Positions 17,131 to 26,678 of a stretch of 54,179 nt of DNA are shown here, piece by piece. Both the position numbers and the translations under genes were made by a program. The notes under the pieces were generated by a model. That model had not been told where the DNA came from, searched no databases, and saw nothing but the letters and a program-made list of their open reading frames with translations. The stretch lies in the NCBI GenBank assembly GCA_029379215.1, contig JAQYWO010000020.1, positions 1 through 54,179 on the forward strand, in the 5' to 3' direction. The DNA comes from Rhizonema sp. PD37. Lineage in GTDB: Bacteria; Cyanobacteriota; Cyanobacteriia; Cyanobacteriales; Nostocaceae. Numbering within the stretch: position 1 is the first letter of the stretch; the number at the start of each line of letters is the position of its first letter.

Positions 17131-17695
17131 CTACTGCTTCTGCCTTTTTAAACGTAGTTAAATTTGTCAACATCTGGGTGATCTCCCAGTAGAAGGCGCT
17201 CTTTTGAGGTTCCGGAAACGAACCTTGGGAAGCACCTTTATTTACCCAAGCCCAAGACTTGTTTGTAGTCGTCTGTTTTGTAAAAATCTTGGGTTTCAAA
17301 GTTTTCTGTTACTTTATTAGGTATACTCGGTCTTCATCAGGCTGTTCAGAAAATGTTTACTTCACGAGAAGTCACATAATTCGGGTGTTTTCCTGATGAG
17401 GTCAATAGTTATCAATGAGTCTTTCCCACCATTATGTAATAAATGATACTTCAAAGCCAGCTGAGCTTGCGGTTGTTTTAGTTGCCTTTTTGTAGTCATT
17501 TGCATTACCAGGAAGTCTGAGGACTCGGCTTTACATTTACCCCCATGTACCTGATCTTAGCTCATTCTCTGGCTGACCTTCATGGTTTTCGACAAGAATA
17601 TATCAATTTCAGTGAGTTCTTAGCATTGCTTTTTGACTTGCTCTGTCAAATCTCAAGCCAATCCATTACAGACTACAAGCTTAAAACTGTATATT
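17131..17695. other. 565-nt spacer
   Basis: It contains the upstream region of the gene ending at 17130 and the 3' flank of the next minus-strand gene. A small hairpin CTGGG/CCCAG lies near 17175-17190. No gene, RNA or repeat that I can support. Confidence 0.4.
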
Positions 17696-17914
17696 CTATC
17701 TTATTTGGGTGTCATGTATAATGCGATCCATAACCACATTAGAAGATGCTTCTCGTTTAATGTGACCCGCCTGCACTGCATTATACAGGACTGTCAGTGC
17801 TGCCAAATCATCTGACTGATAACTTTTCGTCGCCAGCATTTGATGAATGAGACCCTCAGATTCAACACTAAGACATCCTGTTTGGAAAGCAGATTCAATG
17901 AGTGCACGAATCAT
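17696..17914 (-). CDS. Small conserved cyanobacterial protein, 72 aa
   Basis: An all-helical 72-aa protein beginning MIRALIESAFQTGCLSVESE and continuing with a segment 'SDDLAALTVLYNAVQAGHIKRE'. The pattern is like small uncharacterised cyanobacterial proteins I have seen, with no domain name I can give. There is no signal peptide or membrane segment. It stands alone. The regular amphipathic helices and conserved look favour a real gene over chance. Confidence 0.6.
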   Translation of the reverse strand: MIRALIESAFQTGCLSVESEGLIHQMLATKSYQSDDLAALTVLYNAVQAGHIKREASSNVVMDRIIHDTQIR

Positions 17915-18240
17915 TTTGAGTACTGCATAGTTGGCGATTTAATACCTCTATCTTTCGAGATTTCCATCTTCTTTCCATTGATATAGATCAACGTGTCTCA
18001 GTGATTTTTTGCGAGGTATATTGTGATTAAAATCACACTACTCTCAAAAGCTTAGCCTTAAATAGTCATCTCCAAAATTTCCCGTCGAAATACTAAATCA
18101 TTAGAAGATAAATGTGACTTATTTTACTTAATGCGTAAAATTATACTTAGAAGACATAAACCTGAACAACAATTAGATCTGGCTTTGAGAAAAAAAGCGG
18201 AAATCCTCATTCTTTTGAATCAATTCTACCCGGTATAGAT
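17915..18240. other. 326-nt spacer
   Basis: Upstream region of the 72-aa protein gene and 3' flank of the YjbQ gene. GTGATTAAAATCAC at about 18021-18034 is a short inverted repeat that might be an operator. Nothing else is seen. Confidence 0.35.
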
Positions 18241-18657
18241 TTAACTTCCTGATATATGAACAATTATTTCTCGACTATGATTTCGTTGCCTGTGTTCCCA
18301 AATGTAAATCCCTTGCCAAGTTCCCAACACTAACTGTCCTTGATTGATGGGAATGTTTTCTGAAGTGTGGGTAAGGACTGTACGGACATGGGCTGGCATA
18401 TCATCAGGACCTTCAGTATCATGAATATACTTGGCTGATTCTGGCACGAGCTTTGCCATGAAGTTGGCTAAATCTCTAAGGACATCTGGATCGGCATTTT
18501 CTTGAATCAATAAACTGGCTGAAGTGTGGCGTAAAAATATTGTACATAGTCCAGATTCAACTCCTGATTCTGCGATTAAGGCTTCTATCTTTGGGGTGAT
18601 ATTTTGCAAAGATTTACCAGTGGTAGAAATTCTGAGTAGTCTTTGGTAGTGAGCCAT
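18241..18657 (-). CDS. YjbQ/UPF0047 family protein
   Basis: A 138-aa single-domain protein of the UPF0047 (YjbQ) family, of usual length. Conserved landmarks are 'CTIFLRHTSASLLIQENADP', DMPAHVRTVLTHTSENIPI and GTWQGIYIWEHR. The three histidine-bearing motifs form the family's putative metal site. Members are described as having weak thiamine-phosphate synthase activity, and the physiological role is unsettled. No thiamine genes are nearby. The family call is secure. Confidence 0.92.
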   Translation of the reverse strand: MAHYQRLLRISTTGKSLQNITPKIEALIAESGVESGLCTIFLRHTSASLLIQENADPDVLRDLANFMAKLVPESAKYIHDTEGPDDMPAHVRTVLTHTSENIPINQGQLVLGTWQGIYIWEHRQRNHSREIIVHISGS

Positions 18658-18793
18658 TTACAGTTACCAGTTAATAGTTATCTTTTTGTTCTGTCTCTAA
18701 TTGTTCGGAGATTTCTGCTTCTGCCAAGAGTCAAAGGGAATATTCATGATTCCAAGGAACGATAGTGCCTTGAGACAGCAACTTTAGCTGATA

Positions 18794-18976
18794 TTAGCTA
18801 CTATGTCCGGCACTCTGCTGCTCGCGACTTTCCTGCAAAGCCTTACCAATTAACTTAGCAACTAACCAGGAGACAGAACGTTCTTCCGCCTCTGCCCATT
18901 CTGAGAGTTCCTTTTTCCACTCGGAAGGAACATACGCGACTACTCTCTCTAAGTCTGTCTTTCCGCCCATTTTCAA
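18794..18976 (-). CDS. Small ribbon-helix-helix-like DNA-binding protein
   Basis: A 60-aa protein with one predicted strand (LERVVAYVP) followed by two helices (SEWKKELSEWAEAEERS and VSWLVAKLIGKALQES), the layout of a CopG/MetJ ribbon-helix-helix repressor or antitoxin. It is rich in Glu and Lys. No toxin gene is beside it, so a role as a lone transcription regulator or plasmid-like relic is possible. The start is the first ATG of the frame. Confidence 0.6.
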   Translation of the reverse strand: MKMGGKTDLERVVAYVPSEWKKELSEWAEAEERSVSWLVAKLIGKALQESREQQSAGHSS

Positions 18977-19035
18977 TACCTGCTTTTATTGTTTTTCCTA
19001 CATACAGGATACAAGGAATGAACTAATCTGTGTTT

Positions 19036-19055
19036 TGCTGTGCTATGCTGTGCTA
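19036..19055. repeat. Two tandem copies of TGCTGTGCTA
   Basis: A perfect 10-base direct repeat in the spacer upstream of map. It is a short tandem repeat of the kind common in filamentous cyanobacteria; no function is suggested. Confidence 0.6.
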
Positions 19056-19078
19056 GCAAGACGCAATGAGCTTTAGTT

Positions 19079-19900
19079 ATGAACCATCAAAATTTGCTTT
19101 CGGTTACTAGAGAGCTTCTCAAACCATCAACTCGTCAAGGAATTGTTTTACTTTCTGCCAGGGAACTGGATAAGATGCGCCAAGTAGGAAAACTCGCAGC
19201 CAATCTACTCAAGCATCTAGAACCAATGGTACAACCCGGAGTCAGTACAAAAGTACTCAATGATGAGGCAGAGCGTTGGATGCAAGCCCACGGTGCAATT
19301 AGCGCGACTTTAGGCTATGCGCCTCCAGGATATCCCCCTTTTACAGGTTCAATTTGTACCAGCGTCAATGAGGTTGTTTGTCATGGAATTCCCAACTCTA
19401 AACAAATCCTCAAAGACGGAGACATCATCAATATCGATGTGACCCCAATTCTAAACGGTTATCACGGTGATACTTCTAGAACGTTTATCGTTGGGAACCC
19501 GTCAGCAGTAGCACGAAAACTAGTTGCAGTGACTCAAGAATCAATGATGCGGGGAATTGCGGAAATCAAACCCGGAGCAAGAGTTGGAGATATTGGCGCG
19601 GCAATTCAGGAATATGCTGAGGCAAATGGGTTTTCAGTTGTAAGAGATATGGTTGGGCATGGCGTTGGTAGACAGTTTCATACAGAGCCGCAAATTCCTC
19701 ACTATGGAAAACGGGGCAGCGGTTTAAAATTACGTCCTGGAATGGTTTTCACAGTTGAGCCGATGCTGAATGAAGGAACCTATAACCTTAAGTTTCTGAC
19801 TGATGGTTGGACTGTGGTTACAAAAGATAAAAAACTTTCTGCTCAGTTTGAACATACTGTAGCTGTAACAGAGGAAGGAGTAGAAATCCTGACTCTTTGA
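19079..19900 (+). CDS. map: Methionine aminopeptidase, type I
   Basis: Removes the initiator methionine from nascent proteins whose second residue is small. The 273-aa protein shows the dinuclear metal site in order: Asp pair in NIDVTPILNGYHGDTSRTF, His in GHGVGRQFHTEP, Glu in FTVEPML and Glu in QFEHTVAVTEEG. The type I core starts near residue 27 (LSARELDKMRQVGKLAA). The preceding 26 residues are an N-terminal extension, not a zinc-binding SH3 domain. The first ATG is used. Filamentous cyanobacteria usually carry several map genes, so this may be one paralogue. The call is secure. Confidence 0.95.
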   Translation: MNHQNLLSVTRELLKPSTRQGIVLLSARELDKMRQVGKLAANLLKHLEPMVQPGVSTKVLNDEAERWMQAHGAISATLGYAPPGYPPFTGSICTSVNEVVCHGIPNSKQILKDGDIINIDVTPILNGYHGDTSRTFIVGNPSAVARKLVAVTQESMMRGIAEIKPGARVGDIGAAIQEYAEANGFSVVRDMVGHGVGRQFHTEPQIPHYGKRGSGLKLRPGMVFTVEPMLNEGTYNLKFLTDGWTVVTKDKKLSAQFEHTVAVTEEGVEILTL

Positions 19901-20072
19901 AGCGGGGTACGCATCAGGAGTTATGGCACTCAGGAGGGAAATATGCCCAGGTTGCTTCGTACTGAAGCATAATTGTAGATGTGAAAGCAAAGGAGGTGAT
20001 TTATTCTACTGCTGAGCAGAACGTTAATAAGATAAATCTGTAAAGATAGTCAAAAAAGGAAACAGGAAGTCA

Positions 20073-20267
20073 TTGCTTACTGAAAAGCAAAAAGATACTG
20101 CTATCTTTGTGTGTCAACTACTTTCTAATTTATTGCAACCAATTTTATTGTTTAGATACGATCCTTTGCAAAAATATATCTTCTTAATTGCTGGGAGAGA
20201 GGAAAGCTTAGAAATCACTATTAATGAAACCGGAAACTGGGAGTTTAATACTGATGACGAAACCTGA
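20073..20267 (+). CDS. DUF6888-like small protein, first of an overlapping pair
   Basis: A 64-aa protein that starts at TTG 20073 behind AGGAAG. Its motif order is 'IFVCQLLSNLLQPILLFRYD', then a strand IFLIAGREESLEITI, then an aromatic end GNWEF. It matches my memory of the DUF6888 family, which occurs in multiple copies in filamentous cyanobacteria together with a DUF6887 partner. The two genes here overlap by 14 nt in different frames, implying translational coupling. Function unknown; the two-gene, small-protein arrangement is like a toxin-antitoxin pair, but that is inference only. Confidence 0.65.
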   Translation: MLTEKQKDTAIFVCQLLSNLLQPILLFRYDPLQKYIFLIAGREESLEITINETGNWEFNTDDET

Positions 20268-20457
20268 TTTTCAACAAATGAGCCGTAAGGAATTGAAAAA
20301 ATATGTCTTGACTTATCCGACTGATGATGAAGCCATTAGAGAATTATTCATTAATCGCCGTAATCCTAATGTTAAAGTTTATCCTTCTCCCTACGATATG
20401 TCCTATGAGGAAGTCGAAGCCATTTTTAAATCTAAGTTAAATCATGGTGAGTCGTAA
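20254..20457 (+). CDS. DUF6887-like small protein, second of an overlapping pair
   Basis: A 67-aa protein. The frame is open from 20224, but MTKPDFQQMSRKELKKYVL, starting at ATG 20254, is the family-like N-terminus and gives the 14-nt overlap with the upstream gene. The N-terminal helix 'MSRKELKKYVLTYPTDDEAI' and a polar tail with PSPYDMSYEEVEAIFKSKL fit the DUF6887 family as I recall it, seen beside DUF6888 in many cyanobacterial loci. No catalytic or DNA-binding motif is visible. It ends the operon; the next 315 nt are empty. Confidence 0.65.
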   Translation: MTKPDFQQMSRKELKKYVLTYPTDDEAIRELFINRRNPNVKVYPSPYDMSYEEVEAIFKSKLNHGES

Positions 20458-20772
20458 GCTTTCAACTACTTTACCCGCGTGAGGAAGCATTTGAGCCCCC
20501 CAACATGTTAAAGAATGATGCGACCTCTGTCAAAAGGTATAGATTTGAGTATTCTAATAATCGTTTTCAGGAATGATCAGTCTACTGAACTTGGGTTATT
20601 ACTAGAATTTACGCATCGTACATAAGTAATACACGCAATTTGTGTGTTTTAGTCTTGTATTGCACTTAGCAATCACAAAGTAAGTGAGTGAATCAGGGTT
20701 ATGCGAATCGCCTGAAACAGGGATATACCGTCATGCATATTAAGGTTAATTTGTATAGTGCGTAAGTCCTAA
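20458..20772. other. 315-nt spacer
   Basis: No gene seen. It lies between the convergent DUF6887-like gene and the glycosyltransferase-like gene. There is no clear terminator hairpin. Confidence 0.4.
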
Positions 20773-21882
20773 TTACATAAATTTATCATCCTTAAGATAG
20801 TTGATAACTGCGAGTGCGATCGCTTCATTGCCATCTTTTGCAATGCTTTGAGATTGCTTGGGTTGCTCAGTTGGTTGCCTGAGGAAATCCCATGTGCCTT
20901 GAAAAAACTCAGATGGGGTGAGAATTTGATGTTGGTTGTAATTCTCAATGCCTTCTAACAGAAAAGCGGCTTCCGCAAAATCATCACGGGTAATTGAAAC
21001 AATAGGTACAGACTGTCGTGTGGCTTCAGCAAAGGTACCGAAACCAGGTTTAGAAATGACTCGCCCACAAATAGGCATAAAATCGACAGGGCGGTATTTG
21101 CGATTGCTGACTTTGAGTAAATTAGGTAAATCAGGAGCAGATTGATCAAAGGCGATAAATTGCCAATCTGGAAATTGCCGTATATTGTCGTAGGGAATTT
21201 GTTGTAAACCCAAACCGCCAAAAGAGAGTAAGATAGTTTTTTCTTTCGGAGTCGTAATCCCCCAAGTAGAGCGTAATTCTTCAGGAGTATAATGAGGAGA
21301 GCCACCGATTAAGCCCACATCTGTAATATTTTTAAACGCCTGCATCGGTTCGTGAAAGGGTAAACGAAACAGGCGATCGCATAAAGAGTAACAATCTCGA
21401 ATCCAATCTACTATCTCCGTTATAGAGACTTTGTACTTTTCGTCTCTACTCCAATCTTGGTAGATAAAGTCCCAACCAAAGTTACTAACCATCCAGCAAG
21501 GTATATTAGCTGAAGAGGCAATTTTGCTAGCAAGGAAGGGAATATCTGCCAGTATAAGATTGACGCGGTTTTGGCGGATAAAGTTGACTTCCGAAGCGAT
21601 AATAGAATTTTGATGTTTCTTAATCTCAAGCAATTTTTCTAAAGTAGCTGCTTTGTCCATCATCAAGCTATCTGCTTGTACCACACCTAAGTCAAATGCG
21701 CGGGGACGATGGATAAAATCACCTTCAATGTAACACTCTAGCAACCATCTAGGTGCAGTCGTCACCATAATGAGCAGAACTTCGGGACATAACTTTTGAA
21801 TTGTTGCCGCCACAGATGCAGTGCGAGTCGCGTGCCCAAAACCGTGGTTAGTGATTGCTATGTATAAAATTGGTCTTTCCAT
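20773..21882 (-). CDS. Glycosyltransferase-like protein (GT-B, MurG/GT28-like)
   Basis: A 369-aa GT-B-fold protein. The N-terminal half begins with the classical Gly-rich turn 'YIAITNHGFGHATRTASVAA'. The C-terminal half has LLSFGGLG and, further on, 'VISKPGFGTFAEATRQSVPI', the nucleotide-sugar-binding motif of MurG/UDP-glycosyltransferases. Similar proteins are found as stand-alone cyanobacterial genes and as the N-terminal part of plant arabinokinase-like enzymes. Sugar donor and acceptor cannot be deduced. It is transcribed after the cystine lyase gene on the same strand, with a repeat-rich 74-nt spacer between them. Confidence 0.75.
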   Translation of the reverse strand: MERPILYIAITNHGFGHATRTASVAATIQKLCPEVLLIMVTTAPRWLLECYIEGDFIHRPRAFDLGVVQADSLMMDKAATLEKLLEIKKHQNSIIASEVNFIRQNRVNLILADIPFLASKIASSANIPCWMVSNFGWDFIYQDWSRDEKYKVSITEIVDWIRDCYSLCDRLFRLPFHEPMQAFKNITDVGLIGGSPHYTPEELRSTWGITTPKEKTILLSFGGLGLQQIPYDNIRQFPDWQFIAFDQSAPDLPNLLKVSNRKYRPVDFMPICGRVISKPGFGTFAEATRQSVPIVSITRDDFAEAAFLLEGIENYNQHQILTPSEFFQGTWDFLRQPTEQPKQSQSIAKDGNEAIALAVINYLKDDKFM

Positions 21883-21889
21883 TGCGGTT

Positions 21890-21955
21890 AGTTGTTGGTT
21901 GTTAATTGTTAATTGTTAATTGTTAATTGAGCAATCAACAATTAACAATCAACTA
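21890..21955. repeat. TTAATTG short tandem repeats forming a hairpin
   Basis: Four direct copies of the heptamer TTAATTG (about 21902-21929) are followed by CAATCAACAATTAACAATCAAC, which pairs back with the left part (GTTGGTTGTTAATTG). Such short tandemly repeated heptamers are typical of heterocystous cyanobacteria. The hairpin may separate the two minus-strand genes. Confidence 0.75.
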
Positions 21956-21956
21956 A

Positions 21957-23165
21957 CTACTTTTTGCAAAATCTTTGAATTGCTTCAATGAGCTGATCGA
22001 TTTCTGAGGTGAGAGTGAAGTAGTGTATACAGGCACGTACACAGTCGGGATCGGCAATTGTGCGAGTTAATATGCTTTGTGACTCTAGAAACTCTACCAG
22101 TTGGCGGCTCTTTTGAGGCAATTTATTTGTCAGTTGAAATGAGACTAATCCGCATTCTGGGGGAGAAGTGCGCAAACACTTGACTTCGGGTAGCTCCATC
22201 AATTGTTGCCAGAGATAGGCGCTACTGCTACAAATACGCTGATAATTTTCTTGTGGTGTTGCCCATTGCTGATGAACTGCGATCGCCTTTCTTAATCCGG
22301 AAAGAAGTGGAAAATTTGATGTTGCCACCTCATAGCGTTTTCCATCTGGATGCCAAGCTCCAGGCTTGCCTTGACTATTTATAGCAACGCTCCGCCAACC
22401 AATAAACGTAGGTTTCAGGCTTTCTCTCACTTCTGGGCGCACATACAATCCTCCCACACCCCCAGGACCACACAACCACTTGTGACCTGTAAAGGCATAG
22501 AAATCAGCCCCTAGTTCCGTTAAGTTCAGAGGTAGTAAGCCAACAGACTGGGCAGCATCTACCAGCAGTCTAACATCATAACTCCTGCATAATTCCGAGA
22601 TTTTCTCAAGAGGTAAAACTTGACCTGTATTCCAGAGGACATGACTTAATACTACAAGACGAGTATGAGACTTTAAGTGTTGGGCAATGATTTCCGTCGG
22701 ATCACCTTCGTTGAGAGTCGCCATGAGCGGAAAGGTGGTAATTTCCACAGCGAATCGACGCTGAATTTCGGATGCGATCGCTATAATGCCTGGATGTTCG
22801 CAGTCCGACAGTAGTAAGTGATCCCCGGCTTGCCACTCTATCCCCCACATAGCAATGTTGCATCCAACAGTAACATCCTCAGTTATGGTGATTGTTTCCG
22901 GTGGGACATTGATTGTAGATGCGATCGCCTCTCTTGTGGCTTGAACCTCCTGGTTGATCCAGTTATTCACCTCATTCCCAAAAGGACCAATTTGCTGAAT
23001 GTAAGTTTGTGCTTGGGTAATAGCATCCATTGCCGTTTGCGGCATTGGTCCTTGTCCCCCATAATTAAAGTAAATTTTATTTGCTAAGGCTGGAAACTGC
23101 TCTCGAAAGCGATGCAACTCAGTTAGTCTTTCACTACCCATGATTCCCTGTGATTTTATTAACAT
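21957..23165 (-). CDS. L-cysteine/L-cystine C-S lyase (C-DES type), NifS-like fold
   Basis: A PLP-dependent class V aminotransferase-fold enzyme, 402 aa. It closely follows my memory of the Synechocystis cystine lyase C-DES: 'YFNYGGQGPMPQTAMDAI' near the N-terminus, WNTGQVLPL in the middle, the PLP-lysine motif YAFTGHKW, and the C-terminal IADPDCVRACIHYFT. That enzyme splits cystine to pyruvate, ammonia and cysteine persulfide and can supply sulfur for iron-sulfur clusters in vitro. Cysteine desulfurase (IscS/SufS) is the alternative, but the motifs above favour C-DES. The start at TTG/ATG codons is ambiguous: a second ATG gives MGSERLTELHRFREQFPAL, which may be the true start nine codons in. 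Confidence 0.85.
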   Translation of the reverse strand: MLIKSQGIMGSERLTELHRFREQFPALANKIYFNYGGQGPMPQTAMDAITQAQTYIQQIGPFGNEVNNWINQEVQATREAIASTINVPPETITITEDVTVGCNIAMWGIEWQAGDHLLLSDCEHPGIIAIASEIQRRFAVEITTFPLMATLNEGDPTEIIAQHLKSHTRLVVLSHVLWNTGQVLPLEKISELCRSYDVRLLVDAAQSVGLLPLNLTELGADFYAFTGHKWLCGPGGVGGLYVRPEVRESLKPTFIGWRSVAINSQGKPGAWHPDGKRYEVATSNFPLLSGLRKAIAVHQQWATPQENYQRICSSSAYLWQQLMELPEVKCLRTSPPECGLVSFQLTNKLPQKSRQLVEFLESQSILTRTIADPDCVRACIHYFTLTSEIDQLIEAIQRFCKK

Positions 23166-23222
23166 AAATTTTAGTTAATGGAACTCCTGCCAGAAAGCAA
23201 TAATTCTTGTTAGCTTAAAAGA

Positions 23223-24848
23223 ATGTTAATTAATGCTGAACTACTGTTGCAATACCAACGCTGTAAGCGCCGACCTTTTTTAGATACTTACAGTGACAAA
23301 AGGCAGCGAGATACTGCCAATGACTTGCTTCTCAAACTCCAACAGGATAAAGCTGCCCATAAGGTCAATATTTTGGAACACCTAGCCTATCAGCAACCAG
23401 TTTTCCCCAGGGGAGACTGGCTGACAGGCGCGGCAGCAACTTTAGATCTGATGCGGCAGGGAGTAGACTGCATTTACGGTGGAGTGCAACTCATCAATTA
23501 TTCTGAAGAATATACATTACTCAGTCGTCCTACTTTACTCCTGAAACAGCCAGGAAATTCCTGCTTTGGAGATTGGATATATGTTCCGGCTAGTATCGAA
23601 TTAGGTAAGCGTCCCAAACAAGAGTACCAGGTTTTAGCAGCATTTCATGCTTACGTGGTGGGTATGGTGCAGCAAGTTGAGTTAGATACCGCTTGGCTGA
23701 TATTGCGTGGTAAAGAGGCAAGTTATCCTGTAGATTTGCTCAAATGGACGCCACAAATGCTGACTATTCTGCACAATTGTGTTCAAACTCTAGAAGCAGA
23801 AGAAGCGCCAGAGATTTTTATTGCCCGTCAGCGTTGTAATCTTTGCCCTTGGTACAGTCATTGTTATGCGCTTGCTCAATCTCAGAAACACCTTTCACTG
23901 TTACCTGGAATCACACCAGTTCGCTACACTCAATTACAAATACTGAATATAACAACATTAGAGTCTTTGGCGACAACCAGCCCCACCAAACTAGAGAACC
24001 TACCAGGTTTCAATCGCGAAAATGCCCCGAGGCTGGTATTACAAGCTCAATCTGTCGTGAACAATCGTCCTGTGAGTTTACTTTACCCTCCACTTCTAGA
24101 GAACGTTGGTGCTGATACGACAAATAGCGAAGTCCTTCAGCGACAGATGTTGGAATCCCTCGTCAGCCTTTCTCTGGAAGACTCTCATTTGATTGTGCCC
24201 GAAACCAATCGGGTAAGTGTTCAAAGTCAGAGGAAGCCAAACACTCATGAGTTTTACCAAGAGTCCTTTGCTAATCTCACATTCACAGCCCCAATAGAAA
24301 TTTACTTTGATATCGAAGCACAACCAGATTTGCATTTAGATTATTTGTTAGGCGTTTTAGTTGTGGACAGGCAAGCAAACACCGAAAAATTTTATTCTTT
24401 ACTTGCGGAAAAACAAGAAGATGAAAAAATAATTTGGCAGCAATTTTTGGACATCGTTTGGCAATATCCGGAAGCGCCCATTTATCATTTTTGTGTTTAC
24501 GAATTAGATACAGTTAAACGACTGGCAAGGCTTTATCGCACTCCACATACTTGTGTAATGCCAATATTGAATCGATTTGTTGATGTGTATGAACAATTAA
24601 CTCAAAACGTCGCTCTACCTGTAGAAAGCTATGCCTTGAAAGCGATCGCCCGTTGGTTGGGGTTTGAGTGGCGCGATTCTGAAGCAAGTGGGGCTAAGTG
24701 TATTTACTGGTATGATATGTGGTTAAAAACAGGAGATCGCGCCTTACTAGAAGTTATCCAACGCTACAACGAAGATGACTGCCGCGCTACTCGTAGTGTC
24801 AAAGACTGGCTTGTTAACTTTTTTCAGGAGCAATATTATAAGGTATAA
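23223..24848 (+). CDS. TM0106-family RecB-like nuclease
   Basis: A 541-aa protein. The N-terminal two thirds look like a RecB/Cas4-type PD-(D/E)XK region with an early 'QYQRCKRRPFLDTYSD' and a cysteine cluster, CNLCPWYSHC near residues 206-215, that may bind an iron-sulfur cluster together with Cys-15. A helix-hairpin-helix-like part (LPGITPVRYTQLQILNITTL) follows. The last third is an RNase H-like exonuclease domain: YFDIEAQPD..., then 'HFCVYELDTVKRLARLY' and a terminal RYNEDDCRAT. Its biological role is unknown; it stands next to but divergent from the cystine lyase. The family call by motif order is good. Confidence 0.8.
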   Translation: MLINAELLLQYQRCKRRPFLDTYSDKRQRDTANDLLLKLQQDKAAHKVNILEHLAYQQPVFPRGDWLTGAAATLDLMRQGVDCIYGGVQLINYSEEYTLLSRPTLLLKQPGNSCFGDWIYVPASIELGKRPKQEYQVLAAFHAYVVGMVQQVELDTAWLILRGKEASYPVDLLKWTPQMLTILHNCVQTLEAEEAPEIFIARQRCNLCPWYSHCYALAQSQKHLSLLPGITPVRYTQLQILNITTLESLATTSPTKLENLPGFNRENAPRLVLQAQSVVNNRPVSLLYPPLLENVGADTTNSEVLQRQMLESLVSLSLEDSHLIVPETNRVSVQSQRKPNTHEFYQESFANLTFTAPIEIYFDIEAQPDLHLDYLLGVLVVDRQANTEKFYSLLAEKQEDEKIIWQQFLDIVWQYPEAPIYHFCVYELDTVKRLARLYRTPHTCVMPILNRFVDVYEQLTQNVALPVESYALKAIARWLGFEWRDSEASGAKCIYWYDMWLKTGDRALLEVIQRYNEDDCRATRSVKDWLVNFFQEQYYKV

Positions 24849-25419
24849 ACTGCGACTAAATATATTAACAAGTAGTAAGGAATAGTGAGGATAGTAATCT
24901 TCTTTGCCGCTCAAAGATTACCGTTTAGGGAGCTGAGACATTGAGGTAGGGAGCTATTGAGAAGAAATAGGATCAATAATCTGACAATCATCGAGGAAAG
25001 TAAAAAGTCTAAAAGAATATTTTTTTTACAATCAAGCCTCTGCCTTCAGGTTTGTAAGTGAGAGATATTTATTAACTCTTCTTCATACATTCTTTACATA
25101 TATTTCAGTGTTTCGACCGTTCTCACACTTCATTTTTCTCAGTATTTTTAAGGTGTAACTTCTTTTACTAAATAAAAACAGAAGTGTCAAGAATCACTAA
25201 ATATATTGTTGAGAGCGAACAAAAAAATTAGGGTTTGTTGCAATTAATAACTCCTAATAAAAACCTCTCCACGTCCTAATGTCACTCTGAAGCTCGTGCC
25301 GACGCTCTATGAGTCGAAGATCGTAGTCGCCTACGAAAGGAAACTTTTGTATAGCGCTGTTTTGTGGTTGCCATTTTTAATGACAAGTCTTCAACCAGAC
25401 TCAATGTAACTCTAGATGA
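24849..25419. other. 571-nt spacer without a gene
   Basis: AT-rich spacer with no supported gene on either strand. A GC-richer patch near 25290-25345 has short inverted segments but no clear stem. Confidence 0.45.
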
Positions 25420-26327
25420 ATGAAACAAAATATGCAAAATTCCCTCAAATCAGAGATCGAACAATATTTAGCTAAGAAGGATATTTGTATTGAATGGGGT
25501 AAAGGAGACATTCCTATGTGTTCAATACCCATGTTCACTAAGGGTATGCAAGCCAACAATTACTTTTTAGGACATCAGAAATGGGGCAAAGAATACTTTG
25601 AAAACAGTCATCGCAGTGAGACTTTTAAGGCACGTTGGCGGGCAGCGATCGGGAATTGGGAGAACAAAATCGTAGTTGATATTGGTTGCGGTCCTGGTAA
25701 CATATATGCTTCGTTAGGTGGATCACCAAAAATCATTATTGGAGTTGATATTTCTCATGGCGCTTTAGAGTTTGCTCGTAATATTGGCTACACACCGATT
25801 TTAGTTGATGCTCATCACTTACCATTTAATGATAAGTTTGCAGAAGTTGTTGACGAAGGATGCAACTGTACATCACTGTGATGATATGGCAATAATTTTG
25901 GCAGAAGCAGCTCGTATAGTGCGTCCTGGTGGTTTGATTAGTTACGGATCTAGATCCTCAACTCAGAGCCTGGAACTTTAAAGGATTTGGTCTTTTTTTG
26001 CGGGATATACGGTTCTTCTTTTACCGACTTCTCCGGAGTAAATATTATATCCCTTTTGATGAGCGAAATGCCCGATGGAAAACCGAAATTCATAACCAAA
26101 GACCCGGAGATGGTATCACACCAGAGCTATACTATCAAGTTTTAGAGCCTCTTGGTTTTAAAGTGAAACTGTATCCACACAATCACGATCTTGGTAGTGA
26201 AGTGCTGGAAGGTAAATATGGTCAATCACCATGGAGATTAAGATTAACTCAAAGATTATCTGGTATTAACCCGGTGGAAACCTCAGCAGCACAATCAATT
26301 ATGTGTATTGCCAAAAAGACTGGCTAA
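25420..26327 (+). pseudogene. Class I methyltransferase broken by two frameshifts
   Basis: The 5' part (to about 25850) encodes a SAM-binding domain with motif I VVDIGCGPGN and a clear post-I (IIGVDIS). It then shifts frame. In frame +1, K-D-A-T-V-H-H-C-D-D-M-A and AEAARIVRPGGLISYG follow, up to about 25955. A second shift then opens DLDPQLRAWNFKGFG and runs unbroken to the end at 26327, including the 109-aa open frame from 25998. All three pieces join into one normal methyltransferase of roughly 300 aa when two small indels are corrected. It is either a recent pseudogene or a place with sequencing errors. The substrate is unknown. Confidence 0.8.
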
Positions 26328-26678
26328 TAGCATGCAAAAAACATCCTTTATTGCTTTGATGATTACCTATAAGTAATAGGTTAAAAATCCGAAAAACTAC
26401 TCTTATCCTTGAGCCGAATTAGTATTGTTTGAGCCGGATGGGAGTTTAACCGTATTGGGACACGGCATTGACAGATAAACGAAGATCTAATTACTCAGTG
26501 TAACTACTGAATAAATTACGGAAATTAATCAATCTTGTTTTCTGGTTCAGTGTAAATTCTAATACAAATATTTTTCCCAACATGTTACAAATATTTAGAA
26601 GCTTTTATAAGTTAAATTTATGTAGAATGCTCAAATCTTTTTTACTGTTAAATCTTATATTGTGAATTATTTGAAAAG
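26328..26678. other. 351-nt spacer upstream of the kinase
   Basis: AT-rich promoter region with no supported gene, RNA or strong hairpin. Confidence 0.4.

Noticed and set aside
17048..17299. 83-aa minus-strand frame overlapping the DUF6679-like gene
   Set aside because: Overlaps by 83 nt in another frame, has no recognisable pattern, and the shorter conserved gene explains the region.
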